Assembly: GCA_036867785.1 (NCBI GenBank)
Contig: CP145410.1
Coordinates: 682,001-746,000 of the forward strand
DNA length: 64,000 nucleotides
Direction of reading: 5' to 3'
Source: Plasmodiophora brassicae
Taxonomy: Eukaryota; Endomyxa: Phytomyxea; Phytomyxea; Plasmodiophorida
The stretch's first letter is position 1; each line of letters opens with the position of its first letter. The notes under the pieces were generated by a model, which saw only the letters and a program-made list of their open reading frames with translations, was not told the DNA's origin and ran no database searches. A program made the position numbers and the translations under genes. Shown piece by piece: positions 10,240 to 21,131 of the stretch.

Positions 10240-11785
10240 ATGCACGTTTGCAGGTTCGTTCGTGATTGGATGGCAGCCTGGTTTGGGCGTCGGCGTACCT
10301 GTCGTTGGCCTCGTCTGAGGTCGCCCGCGGAAGATGATCTCGCGTCGTTTACGCGATCCGTCCAGGCGGGTTACGGCCTCGTCAAGTCTCTAGTCGACTC
10401 TGGGCAAGAGAACTTGATCAAGCAATACCTACGGTCGGGTGCCTTCCTGAAGGAGGACCTGGGTGACTGGGTCGAGGTTGCGTGTAGCGAGAACGACCTC
10501 CTTGTCGTGAAGGCTCTGGCCGAACTCTACCCGATTCCCTCGAAGCATTTCAACCAAGGGCTCGTTCTCAGCGCACAAGCTGGCAACGACCAAGTCGTGG
10601 AATACCTTCTGAAAAAGACGGCCGCCGACCCGGATGCAACGTTCGAGTCGGATGATGGGTGGACGGTTGGAGACAGCGCCGCCCTTCGGATGGCTGCTCA
10701 TAATGGACATGGTCGGGTCGTCGCTCTTCTCCTGAAATCGGACAGATGCCACCCGAATGCGCTAAACAACGAGGTAGGGTGGCACTGGGTACTGCCAAAC
10801 TGATCTGACAACCGATACGTAGGCTATTCGCAATGCATCCGCCAACGGGCACGTCCACGTCGTTCAGCAATTGCTCGAAGACAGCCGAGTTAATGCAGCA
10901 GACCTAAACAGCGATAGTTTGACCAAAGCCGCCCAAGGTGGGCACGTTGAGGTCGCGAAGTTGCTCCTGCTTCGGTCACGCGTTGACCCAGGTGCACTTC
11001 GATGCACACCGCTGCGGTCGGCCTGCAAGTGCAACAACCCCAATTCTCGATTACCATTGGTTGACCTCCTGCTGACACACCTGAAAAGGTACGCGCAACC
11101 TTTCATTTGTGCTTCCCATGCCACATTGATAACAGTGGCTGTGGACAGCTATGACGTGAACGACTTGCCGATTTGCGAGGCGGCCGCGTGCCATGATCAC
11201 CGAGTTCTGCAACGTCTACTCGACTTCGCACCTGTTGATCCTCCCCAGCACTTGAACCGCGCTCTCTTGTCATCAGCGTCCGCTGGTGACTGGTCGGCCA
11301 TTAAGGTCCTGCTTCAAGACAAACGCGTTGCTGACGGCGCTCGCCGTCCCTTGGCGTTACGCGTTGCATGCCAGAACGGCCATTTCCGATGCATTCGTCT
11401 CCTGGCACAGCACGAATCGATCACCCCTGAGCTGCTCCACGATATCGCCTTGTCAACCCTCCAAGCAGCACACAGCCACAGAACGTTCGCTGAACTATGC
11501 TGGCTGTACTCGGAAGCAACGGGCCGCCCCAGGCCGGCGATCAACACGAGCGTCCTTGCTGCCCGTTCCCTGAAAATGTACTGGAAGGTCTTCAAGAACA
11601 TGCAAACCCAGAGGGAATCCGCTATCCGTACCGTTCTGCTCGCCGACCGAGCCTTGAAGGGCATCCCTCGCGACATCGTCGACCAGATCGTGATCTTCGC
11701 GTGTGGCGCCCGACTTGGTGGCCTGTCAACTAGCGCCGTACACGACATCCGCAAGATCAGATCCTACCGAACCGTAGCACTTTAA
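10240..11785 (+). CDS. Ankyrin-repeat protein
   Basis: Two exons joined by an intron at 10774-10822 (49 bases, phase 0) encode ankyrin-type helix pairs, for example SAQAGNDQVVEYLLKK, RMAAHNGHGRVVALLLK, NASANGHVHVVQQLLEDS, KAAQGGHVEVAKLLLL and RVACQNGHFRCIRLLAQH. Ankyrin repeats are protein-binding scaffolds and the partner cannot be told. The C-terminal 80 residues are non-repeat and contain a short helical block (LKGIPRDIVDQIVIFACGA) that resembles the degenerate F-box-like ends of some protist ankyrin proteins. The start is uncertain: ATGs at 10138, 10240 and 10270 are all in frame. I use 10240 because the later part is better conserved in style. The last 34 codons and the 3' flank are duplicated in tandem. 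Confidence 0.8.
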
Positions 11786-11927
11786 TCAGAACACACCCAT
11801 TGTAACCAGATCGTGATCTTCGCGTGTGGCGCCCGACTTGGTGGCCTGTCAACTAGCGCCGTACACGACATCCGCAAGATCAGATCCTACCGAACCGTAG
11901 CACTTTAATCGGAACACACCCATTGTA
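11682..11927. repeat. Near-perfect 123-bp tandem duplication of the ankyrin gene 3' end
   Basis: A unit of 123 bases occurs at 11682-11804 and again at 11805-11927. The copies differ at one base (atcagaacac against atcggaacac). The unit spans the last 34 codons of the ankyrin gene, its TAA stop and the first ~20 bases of 3' flank. The second copy is outside the reading frame because the first stop is intact. Downstream, the CTU2 gene starts about 160 bases away. Confidence 0.95.
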
Positions 11928-12084
11928 TTAGTAAATGTAAAACATGGCAGTGATGCGTGCTGTCTTCTTCCAGGTCTGTTCAGGTACTTGCTGCCGGGTT
12001 CTGCGCGGATTCGCGAACGCACTGTGCGGATTGCGTGCGCTGATTCGGCCGCATCGTCAGGCTGCGCGCGGCTGCACGGTCGTC

Positions 12085-13002
12085 ATGGATGCAGGCGAAC
12101 TTGCCTGTGCGAACTGCGGCGCGGCCGGCGTCGCCGTTCAGGGCGACAGGCCTCTCTGCGGGTAGACGTCGGCGTTTATCGAGCGAATAACCATGAACTG
12201 AGCGAGTGTGGGCAGGGCGTGCCTCGAGGCGCTGATACTGCGAAAGTTTCGCCAGACTCTGCGCGCTTCACGACTTCCTCGTGGCGCGCGTATTGTTGTT
12301 GGACATGGCGCGTCGACGTGCTCTACTGTGCTCACAGAACTGCTGGCGCGTTCGGTCCAGTCTGACGATGCGCTGTCTGTTACGGTCGTCTCTGCGGGCG
12401 ACGTACCTGTTCAAACGATGCCTCGCGACTGGACGCATTGCTCGATTCCAGTACGAGATGATGAAAGGCAGGGATTATGCGGCAATGACGTGTTCGAGTG
12501 GCGACGAGGTCGGGTTCTTCGGGAACTGATCGACAAGGCGCACTATGATAATGCTGTGGCTGTTCTGCTCGGCGACTGTTCCGACAGAATCGCTTGTGAG
12601 ATGCTGTCCTGCATTGCGACCAAGGGGCGTGCGCTCGGTGCTGTTGAACGATCCCAGCCGTTGTGTGATGTGGACGGGATCAGGGTCATTCGACCAATGA
12701 TTCACCTGACCCGTCAACAAATTCACGCCTGGTGCCGACATCGAGGACTCGCTATTCGCGAACCCGACACCGGCCTGTCTGGTGTTCGGCAGATGACATC
12801 GGAATTTTTATGTCGACTGCAAGCAACGTTCCCGGCGTGCGTCTCGAATATCATCAGAACCAGCGCCAAGCTGGAACGCCCAAAGTCTTCGACCCCATGC
12901 CGGCGTTGTTTCGACCCACTCCCTGATTCCGCCAGCACCGTCTGTCCTGCATGTACCCATCAGGGGATCGACCTGCCCATGAATACAGACGATCCCCGGT
13001 AG
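12085..13002 (+). CDS. CTU2: CTU2/NCS2, cytosolic tRNA 2-thiolation protein subunit
   Basis: CTU2 partners with CTU1 to add sulfur to the wobble uridine (s2U34) of Lys, Gln and Glu tRNAs, using URM1 as sulfur donor. Exon 1 (12085-12161) has the first zinc-type pair CANCG and ends within PLCG. A 54-base intron (12162-12215) precedes exon 2, which restores GACLEALILRKFRQTLR, the CTU2 KFR block. The nucleotide-binding loop is VVGHGASTCSTVL. It lacks the SGGxDS signature of active PP-loop enzymes, as is usual for CTU2. The C-terminus has the second cysteine set (CRRCFDPLPDSASTVCPAC). Predicted length is 287 residues, shorter than animal CTU2 but within the protist range. The two exons give an exact frame. 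Confidence 0.85.
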
Positions 13003-13217
13003 TGTTCTGTGAATGCTGCCGAAATTTGATGTGCCACGTAGTTAGGCGCAAAGTGGTCACGTTCAGTTTCGATGTATACGTCAACCTATTCGCTACTCGC
13101 CAATGCGTAACACTACAAATTGAGCTTCGTTGAATCAAACAGGGCAGTAGAACTCGGATAATGCCAGTCGGAAGGGTATGGCAGGTGCACAGTTCATAAA
13201 CAACAAGAGATATCTCT

Positions 13218-14713
13218 TCAAGTGGCATTCGCATTCTGCACCATTACGTCCTTCGTGGTCACGATTGCTGGGCGAAAGGGTTTCGGTTTCGCCATCATTA
13301 TGTGGCACAAACTTGTCAACGACCGTGTCGTCATTTCGACCGACCAGAAGAGCGCCCAACCAATATGCGTGAATAGGAACATTGTAGCCCCGATTGGCAG
13401 CACAGCGATGTGTAACAGCTTGGCCAGTGCTAGGCAGAATGTCCACTTGCTCAACCGAGACAGAAACATGTCCATTGAGGGGCCAGATGTTGCACTACGC
13501 GTCTTGCGGGCCTGTTCCTCAATCAGTTTGGCGTGGGTCTGGAAACGTACAGATTGCACAAGGAAATTCGATCCAACGACCAGCTGAAGGAAGAAAATTA
13601 ATACGGGCGTGAGGTTGAGCAGTAGGCCTGGACGATGCGGCGCGTATACCCAGGCGACTGACGTGGCAGTGTCCAGCGCAAGTGGTACCAGGTATAAAAC
13701 GTATCGTAGCACGTGGTACTGATCCAGGGCACGTCCCAGCCACGATATCGGCATTTCCGGCGCGCTCTGTTTCAGAGCCTGGCCCCAGAGGAGGGCCGCC
13801 AGAATGTCACAGGTGAATCCCCAACCAGACAATACCGTGATAAAGAATTGGCAGACGCCGCGCGATATGTTCGGCGTAGACAGCCATCCTCCGACCCCAA
13901 TGACAATCGCCATGGCGAGGCACGTGCTAATCTCAATCAGCAGGATCAGGTAAATGTGCGACCGCTTCTTCAATCCTTCGACAAATTTGTGCCAGGAGAA
14001 CCTTTGGTTTGCCATGGCCGCCCCAGGTGGCGACCGAATGCTGGCGGTTTGCCGCAAGTGTTGTACCAGATAAAACCATGCCCACAGGGTACACAGTGCA
14101 AACAGCATCGTTGGAATCCACCGAACTGTCAGCTGCACAGGCCACGTGTGATAGAAACCGTCCCAGTCGTTGACGTCCGGTGCTACATTGACCCATCAAC
14201 CCCATTCTGTGCGTTCTCCATCGCGAACGTCAATAGGCCATCGTAAACGCTGCCGAGGAACAAGTACGTCATCGGGTCGGTGGACCGATCCCGGTCGCCA
14301 ATAGGCGGGTAGTTATGGTCGAACGGCTGACTTGTGTCGGCGTACAGTGCCAAGTCTATAACCGCTGCTGCTCCAGCATTGCTGAATCGATCGTATATGT
14401 TCTCCATAGTGCAGTATGCACTGGCACCGGAGATCGCTGCGGCAAACATGATCGCTCTGCCCCGAACCTCCGTCTCGTTCAGGACGCCATTGTCGCAGTA
14501 TGCCCCAGTGTAGACATAAACTTGCAGAGTCGTGTTCTTCGACGGGTACTGCGGGCCAATGTACCGATTGTACGTTGGCGAGTACAATGGCGGACCTCGA
14601 GCGAACACGGAATCGGCCGGCGACACAACCGTGACAGACGACTGGCAGCGAACCAAATGGAGGGCGACCCAGACGGCGACCCTCGGTAACGCTGGCCACG
14701 ACATGCTGTCCAT
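13218..14713 (-). CDS. Seven-TM protein with extracellular PA-like domain
   Basis: The ATG at 14713 opens a signal peptide (MSWPALPRVAVWVALHLV just downstream). It leads to an extracellular region with several N-glycosylation sequons and a stretch like the protease-associated (PA) fold (RAIMFAAAISGASAYC ... AGAAAVIDLAL). An intron near 14127-14194 (about 68 bases) joins it to LTVRWIPTMLFALCTLWAWF, the first of about seven hydrophobic helices. The others centre on LILLIEISTCLAMAIVIGVG, FFITVLSGWGFTCDILAALL, YVLYLVPLALDTATSVAWVY, LTPVLIFFLQLVVGSNFLV, FCLALAKLLHIAVLPIGAT and FTHIGWALFWSVEM. The cytosolic tail is short and basic. The architecture resembles a receptor or a membrane-anchored sorting protein; ligand and coupling are unknown. 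Shares a 207-base divergent spacer with GTP cyclohydrolase. Confidence 0.65.
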
Positions 14714-14920
14714 GGGCGAGGCGATATCTCGCATGCGCTCTCGCGATCGCCCATCGTACTCTGCCAGGATGGGCCTATATCTTCAAGTGGCGTTACGTTC
14801 GTGCGATGCAAAAATGAGGGCGAAAAGGAGGACGTGCAGACAACGGGCGACAAGCCGATCCTAACTGGGTTGGCAGCCCGGCCCGACTGGCCCAGGCGAA
14901 GCAGGACAACAATTTTGCGG

Positions 14921-15735
14921 ATGGCGGAGAGGGACGAGGCCGAGGCCAGCGGCGAACGCCCGGCTCTGAAATTTATCGACAGGCGACTGTCGGATCCGCA
15001 TGACGCCCGTCTCGTCGGCGCGCCGCTGTCGGCGGCCGATGACGGCGACGACAAGCTGAAGCGCATGGCCGACGCGTTTTCGACGATCATCGAGTGCCTA
15101 GGCGAGGACCCGCAACGGGACGGTTTGCGACTAACGCCGATGCGCGCGGCGAGGGCGCTTGCCTTCTTCACCAGCGGCTATGAGACATCGTTAAAGGGTA
15201 ATGACGGCCATGGGAGTTGGAGAAGCCACTTCTAAGGCAAGTGGTAGAGATCGTCGGCGGGGCCATTTTCGACGAGAACATTGATGAACTGGTTGTCGTC
15301 CGTGATATCACGATCCATTCCATGTGCGAGCATCATCTCGTGCCGTTCGTCGGCAAGGTTCACATTGGGTACAACACTTCACCCTGGTGTCCAATATTTT
15401 CAATGGCATAATACCACGAACTTGCCTCTAGGTATATCCCTCAAGGCTCGGTTCTGGGTCTATCCAAGCTTGCTCGAATCGCTGAGATGTTCTCTCGCCG
15501 TCTTCAAGTTCAGGAAAGGCTCACAAAGCAAATTGCTGAAGCGATCCAGCAGATCATTAACCCGAAAGGTGTCGGCGTCATCATTGAGGCGCAGCATTTG
15601 TGCATGACGATGCGGGGCGTGCAGAAAGATGGGTGCACAACGGTCACTAGTTCCGTGCTCGGTAGATTCAAAAGTGACCCGAGGACGCGAAGCGAGTTCT
15701 TCAATCACGTCGGGCGCCCCATGTCAGTCCTATAA
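14921..15735 (+). CDS. GCH1: GTP cyclohydrolase I
   Basis: GCH1 converts GTP to 7,8-dihydroneopterin triphosphate, the entry step to folate and tetrahydrobiopterin. The three exons 14921-15197, 15248-15368 and 15432-15735 join at GT-AG borders with exact frame to give 233 residues. Exon 1 ends in the [10 protein letters not shown] helix. Exon 2 carries the zinc and active-site block [19 protein letters not shown]. Exon 3 carries the [16 protein letters not shown] core, the [14 protein letters not shown] block with the second zinc cysteine, and the C-terminal SEFF. All catalytic residues I can place are present. The acidic N-terminal ~60 residues are variable in the family. The stop is 75 bases from that of the convergent syntaxin gene. 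Confidence 0.95.
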
Positions 15736-15810
15736 CGTACAGCGACTGTCGAGGGACGCTGTTGATTGTTGGAAATCGCTTTTACATACCCAGATGATAA
15801 AACGCTCCCA

Positions 15811-16759
15811 TTATGCCATCACAATGTAGATGGCAACAGCAAACAGGATGCAAAGGGTAATGATTGTCCACATGCTGGTTTCCCCATTGGCTGCCGCCTT
15901 CTGGACGGCGTCCATGCCTTGTTTCGTATCGTTTCGGACCGCTGAAATGTAACTGTCAATGTCATCTGCGAGGGTGCGTTCATCGTTTAGCACGCTGAGC
16001 ACTGGACGTGAAACGAAACGTTACTCAATAGCTGGCCTTGCTGAGCCGTCATTTCTGCGAAGTCCTGGAAAACATCTTGGACGATCGACACCTTCTGGTT
16101 GATCGATTTGATCGCGTTCTTCCGCTCCTGGTCAAGCTCCGCATCGAGTTGTGCCCCTTCTTCAAGAAGCACGAGTTCGTCTTCACCCGTTGCTTGGTCG
16201 CTTGCAAGCAGGCCCTGGTTTTCGCCATCGGCCTCGTCGCTGCCATGAACAAGATCAACCGACACCCGTCCGTATGGAGTATATAGTTTTACCGGTCAGC
16301 AACTGGGACATTGTGCTCCCTGGACTTTGCTTCGCGGCTGATCTGGTCGAACTCTTTTCTCAGCTGAGATAAGTCCCGTAATAGACGCTGCTGCCGACGT
16401 CGACGAACACTCTTCCATCACATATCAATCGGTGCCAATGGCGCCGCCCGACAAGCGTACATACTTCAGTTTTAGAATTCGCCGTGCCGACGAGTTTCCC
16501 CAGCGCCGTGGTCTTCTCCTCAACAGACCGTGCTATGCTCTGGATCTCTTCGCAAGCATCGCGTCTACAGCGACATTAATTCGCGATGAAGCGTCCGCAC
16601 AGCATCCGACTGCCTGTACATTGAACGACGAAGAACCATGTTGTCAGTTGAGACGCGTGAGGCTAGTTTCGAGAACGCCGACACGTTCGCACGGATCTGG
16701 TGCAAGTCTTGCTGCACGTGTTGTGCAGATCGTTCAAACTCCTCCTCGGTAATCGGCAT
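15811..16759 (-). CDS. Qa-SNARE syntaxin
   Basis: Tail-anchored syntaxins drive membrane fusion with Qb, Qc and R SNAREs. Start ATG at 16759 gives MPITEEEFERSAQHVQQDL, an N-terminal helix. Further exons include RSVEEKTTALGKLVGTANS and KEFDQISREAKSREHNV, with a short linker between. The SNARE motif runs NAIKSINQKVSIVQDVFQDF through TAQQGQLL, with the central-layer Gln present. It continues after a 59-base intron into DIDSYISAVRNDTKQGM. The C-terminus is a single membrane anchor (MWTIITLCILFAVAIYIVMA), and the stop is at 15811. Overall form is closest to the endosomal PEP12/syntaxin-7 group rather than plasma-membrane syntaxin 1, but the subtype is a guess. About five exons, all with short introns. 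Confidence 0.85.
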
Positions 16760-17099
16760 GGCCACAACGACGAATCCGGCTCCTGAAGGAGCAACGTCGG
16801 TTGTTGGCGTTGAAGCCGTTCGACGGCACAGCGCAAGCTTCTGCACACTGTGACGGGGCGACTCCCGCATGTGAAATGCTCTCCAGATGACACAGGCTTG
16901 CATGCTGTTGTCAGCGGTAGGTTTGCACATTTCTACCGATGTTTGTGGAGCTTGTATGGCGGCCAATCCGGAGTACCGCCAACCACTCCATACTCTAGTG
17001 GAACCACCCTAGCCACGTAACGGCTACGTGACTTGGCCTTCACTATACTCCGTTGCGATGCACAAACCCGTCTACAAAGGTGATTGCCAGTTGCTATCG

Positions 17100-18644
17100 T
17101 TACAATTTAGAATGGGTCCATCCGACAAAAGCGCCAAGTGCGACGACAATGATCACTGGGATGTGAAGGCTGTCAACGCTGACGAAAGCGATTGCACTCA
17201 GAGCCACAAAGAACGGATATCCGCCAAGTGCGGTCGCCGTCGATGTGCCTGCGACGATGATCGCTTTCTGCCACAGAATGTACACGGCGCCGAACACCAT
17301 GCCGACCGCGACCGCGTTGAATCCCTGGTCATCGTTCAGTTGAACTCCAAACAGCGGTAATACACGTGCTTACCTTGAATACAGTCTGGACCTGCGGCAG
17401 ACGTCTAGTATTCTGCCACATAGAGAGCACCCCAGCCTTGATCATGAGACCAGGAAGGAATATCCCACACCAGGCAACCATCGATCCGACAACCATGTTG
17501 GATTGTCTGGCGGCCAGTGTACCACAGTATGCAGCAAAGTTAAAGTTAGGACCTACAACGGTTTTAGTACGCCCATCACAAACGGCACCGGATAAGACAA
17601 CGAACCTGGCATGGAGTTGATGATCGCCAGTCCGAATAGGAACTCGGCATCCGACATCCAACCTCGCACGACGACGGATTGATACAGCATTGGAATGACA
17701 ACAGGGCCGCCACCGAAGACAATACAGCCGACAGTGTAGAACGTGGCGCCGATTTGTACGAGCAACGGCACTTGAGCCGTCTGTAGCGGAATAGTGATGG
17801 CTAAGAGCACAACAGCCAGCGCTGTGAGCATTGCGCCAGTTCGAGCCGAATAGGTCGTCAGAAGGACGGCCTCGGTTACTTTCGAGTCGTGAGCCGCCAC
17901 CTCAGCGGCACCACTACCGGCCCAGTCCTTGCGCTTCTTTGCTGCGAACGTGACAGCACCGCCAGCAGCCATCATAGTTGGAATCAGCCAGGGAACCGAC
18001 GTGAAATTAATGAGGAATGATGCAGAAAGGACAGCCAGACACGTCTCGACACGGTCGGTTAGGATTTTAGATCCTAGGCGGTACGCCGCCAAAGCGACTA
18101 AAGCGACCGCAACAGCACCCAAACCGTTCTCGATACTGACCGCACCATCTGGCATGCCATTTGCACCGAGATGATCGATCGCGAAAGCAATACCAGCCAT
18201 GGCGATAGCCCCTGGGACGCTTCGACCATCATTTTAGCGGCCAGGGCAATACCGAATTCGAACAAGTTACTGTTTACCTCCATATCAGGAAGCATAGGAT
18301 ACCAGCAAGAGGGCCACCTTTGAGCAGGGCGATCGAGAACGCGATCTGAGTACTAGCCGGCCCGGGCAGTGCATTGGAAATGGCCAGGATTTCAGTGAAT
18401 ACCGATTCGGAGAACCATCTATGCCTGACCACAAACAAGTCGAGCATAATGGCGATGTGTGCCTACAGGTCTACCTGTTCAAATACACCTAGAATCGAGT
18501 ACACCACATCCGAACGAATACCTGAGGTCCCCCGAACGTTATGAAGGGAAGCGGTAGATACAGCTTGATAATATCAAGCAGGGACACCGTGCGCCGATCA
18601 CCACTGGATAAGGCGACATAGTCAACGCGGTCTTGCGCTCGCAT
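17100..18644 (-). CDS. Chromate-transporter (CHR/ChrA) family membrane protein
   Basis: ChrA-family proteins have two homologous CHR halves and export chromate in bacteria; eukaryotic members are of uncertain substrate. ATG at 18644 starts the first half: LPFITFGGPQ, then after an intron HIAIMLDLFVVRHRWFSES and ISNALPGPASTQIAFSI, the family signature. A phase-2 intron leads to PGAIAMAGIAFA. The second half has VFGGGPVVIPMLYQ, VVVRGWMSDAEFLFGLAI, NSMPG and, after an intron, NFNFAAYCGTLA. A last exon ends at 17100 (VALGAFVGWTHSKL). About ten hydrophobic helices and five or more short introns are seen. The introns and eukaryotic neighbours show this is a resident nuclear gene, not bacterial contamination, although the family is patchy in eukaryotes. 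Confidence 0.85.
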
Positions 18645-19331
18645 GCCAACTGGCCGCGCACACGGTTGCGAGAAGCGCCAGGTGATGTGCTGGTGTCACC
18701 GAGATCGACTCTCTACTGGCCGGCCTGTCGCAGGCTCTGGTTCCGCGCGGAGCCTCGACGCTGCCCCAGGAATAACTGGTGCAGTAGGGGATCGACCCCA
18801 AGCAGAAACGTGCCTGCAAAGGCACCGACATGCCCGGTGTCAAGTGCCAGCTCATTTGTTGACCTCGTCGTCATGCGAATCATGTGGCCCTACCGTCGAC
18901 ACGGTCTACAGGTAGAAACCCGCCCAGTGGGCGGATGGCTGGACCACTGGGGACTTAACGAAAGTGGAACGTCGTAAAGGCGAAACCTGCAACGGCTGAA
19001 CTGCATCGTCAGTGGCCAGCAGCCCCAATGAGAACTTTACGAAACCTTGTTAAAACCCAACCGAGCCGTCCAATGGGCGCGGTTGTTCACGCCGTTTGCC
19101 GCAAGCCCGCGACTCCCCCGCCTCTTGACCCTTCGGTAGTGCCGTGCGGATGATGAGGGCGCCGCATGGCGACTGGCGCAGCATCCAGATTTGGATCCCC
19201 CGACCGGGGCTGCCGTGACCTCACGAACTGGTGGGTGGGGCTGGACACTCCGCGTTTGTGCTTGCTGCGTCTGGTCTGGACGCGTGGTACAACCCGGGGA
19301 GTCGTGGAGAGCTCTGGCCGGTCCTGCTGCA
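18645..19331. other. Spacer without a supported gene
   Basis: Between the chromate-transporter-like start and the coiled-coil gene I see no frame with protein-like composition. A 53-codon minus frame that begins MTTRSTNELALDTGHVGAFA (about 18710-18870) could be an upstream exon of the transporter, but nothing proves it. The divergent promoters of both neighbours must lie here. Confidence 0.4.
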
Positions 19332-20739
19332 ATGCAGATGCCCCCGATCATGTCGATGATCTTTGCCGCTTTCCTAATCGTCTATGTCCGCGCAGGTATC
19401 GACGACCCTGTCGACGAGGACGACGTCGTGGACCCGCATGTTCCCCTCACCGCGCACTCTGTGGAAGCCTACGACCAACTTCGCAAACAACTATGGACAC
19501 CTGATTTTGACAAGCGATTGCATTCACTTGCTGTGCTCTTCGATCTAAAGAGGATGTCACAGGAAGAACAGAATTGGCATGATTTCTGGAGCTTATTCCG
19601 ATCGACGCCTCGGGTTTGACGGTGATTGCTTGCTATTGTAGAAAGTTTGATTGGCGAGTCCAGGTCGACGAAATGGAGAAACTCTTCCTCGCTGTTCGAA
19701 ACGATCCGTATTTGTCGCAATTCTTGGTGATCAACGCCATGCTTGCAACTGTGTGATGCGGTGCTGACAATGAATAGAACGAGGGCCGCGCTGCCTACTT
19801 GCAAGAGCAGCAGGACCGAATGGCAATGGAGGAAGTAAGTGCCGAATCCAAGGCACGGTAACGACAGGTTTTCACCCGTTGCAGGAACTGGCATCAAAGA
19901 CCAAACTGATTAGAGACCAAACGGTAGCAGCTGTGGTTCCAGTTGCAAACGAGTTACTGACGTCCTCTTCAGACGCTTATTAAAACAACGTCTGAAAGCA
20001 TGGCGTCTCTCGTGTGGAAACTCGCTCTCGCTGAACAGGAGGCGAGTGAAGTCAAGACGCTGAAGGACGATATTAACCGCATCACTGCGTCCCATGACGA
20101 ACGTTCGAAGGAGATTGCACAGCTTCATGCGGCCCAAGCACTTGACGCTATGCGCGCGCAGAACTTGGTATGTACTGACATTAGCGTCCGGTCGAAATGT
20201 TAACACGAAGACAGAGTGCAACGATTGACGAACTGTCGAACAAGCTCCATACTGCTACCCTAGAGTCGCAGAACCTGGCAGGGCGCTCACCTGGCACCAG
20301 TCTTATCGTTGCAACTGACTACAGCGTCGCTTCAGCGGTCGCAGCTCAAGGCCGAGGCCAATATGAATGAAGAGCTTCTCAAGACAAATGACGACCTCAA
20401 GGCTAAACTGGAACAGTCTAATGCCGAAATCCAGGTATTACGACAAACGTCGCGTTGCCACACATAGCGCGTCTAACTGTCTGTCCACAGAAACTGCAAG
20501 GGTTGTCAATGGCGCCATTTCGCCCGCAGGAACCATATCGTCATGGGCCACCACCGGTGCCATGTTCTGTGCATAACTCGGGTTGCGCGTCCATCTCACA
20601 TCGCTCTGTTCACCAGGTTGAGCCCACCAAGGAGGCGGAAGAATTATCGCTCGGTGGTAATGTCCCGTTAGCCTCTTCAGCTTCTCTGTCGTCGCACCCA
20701 TCGTCTGGGATCGCATTGGAAGAGTACAACGGCCAGTAG
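19332..20739 (+). CDS. Secretory-pathway coiled-coil protein of unknown family
   Basis: The ATG at 19332 begins a hydrophobic leader (PPIMSMIFAAFLIVYV) followed by an acidic stretch (DDPVDEDDVVDP) and a helical region (SVEAYDQLRKQLWTPDFDKR). Further short exons, split by introns of about 30 to 60 bases, read VQVDEMEKLFLAVRNDPYL, NEGRAAYLQEQQDRMAMEE, KLALAEQEASEVKTLKDDIN and KAEANMNEELLKTNDDLKAK, all strongly coiled coil. The last exon is Pro/Ser-rich and stops at 20739. The pattern of leader, short helical region and long coiled coil suggests a luminal or type I membrane scaffold, such as nucleotide-exchange factors of the SIL1 type, but no family motif is decisive. Exact exon borders were not all resolved. 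Confidence 0.5.
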
Positions 20740-21131
20740 CGATCTTACTCCGGAACTTGATTGCTAGGTCGTCAAGTGAATCCGAGACCAAAGTGACGTC
20801 GCCGAAATCCAGCCGATGGTCCGGCGTGGTTACCCGTTTGCTTACGAAGACCAAGTCCTCGTCCAGTCTGTCGAGAAAGTGATATTCGCCGGCACGTTAT
20901 GGCCACTCTCCTCGCATTACACGCCAGCACAGGCTCCGTTGTCAACATCAGCTCCTGGTAACTTCGTAGCCCGCGTGCTATGTATGTATGTACTGTAGGT
21001 AGGACAGCGACCAAAATAGGCAGTCATCGTCATTCCCGAAATAGAATCTGGGTCGTCCTGGGCGCCGCCGCCGTCGCGTCAACACTAGGCGTCGTTGTAG
21101 CATCGAATAGCACCTAGTATACATCAAATTC
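20740..21131. other. Spacer with one hydrophobic open stretch
   Basis: No complete gene is visible. One plus-strand frame at about 21010-21115 reads RNRIWVVLGAAAVASTLGVV, like a single membrane helix. It has no convincing start, and no splice into the following MFS gene was found, so it is not called. Confidence 0.35.

Noticed and set aside
17100-18644. Bacterial contamination as the source of the chromate-transporter gene
   Set aside because: Several frame-keeping short introns of the local type interrupt it and both neighbours are eukaryotic.
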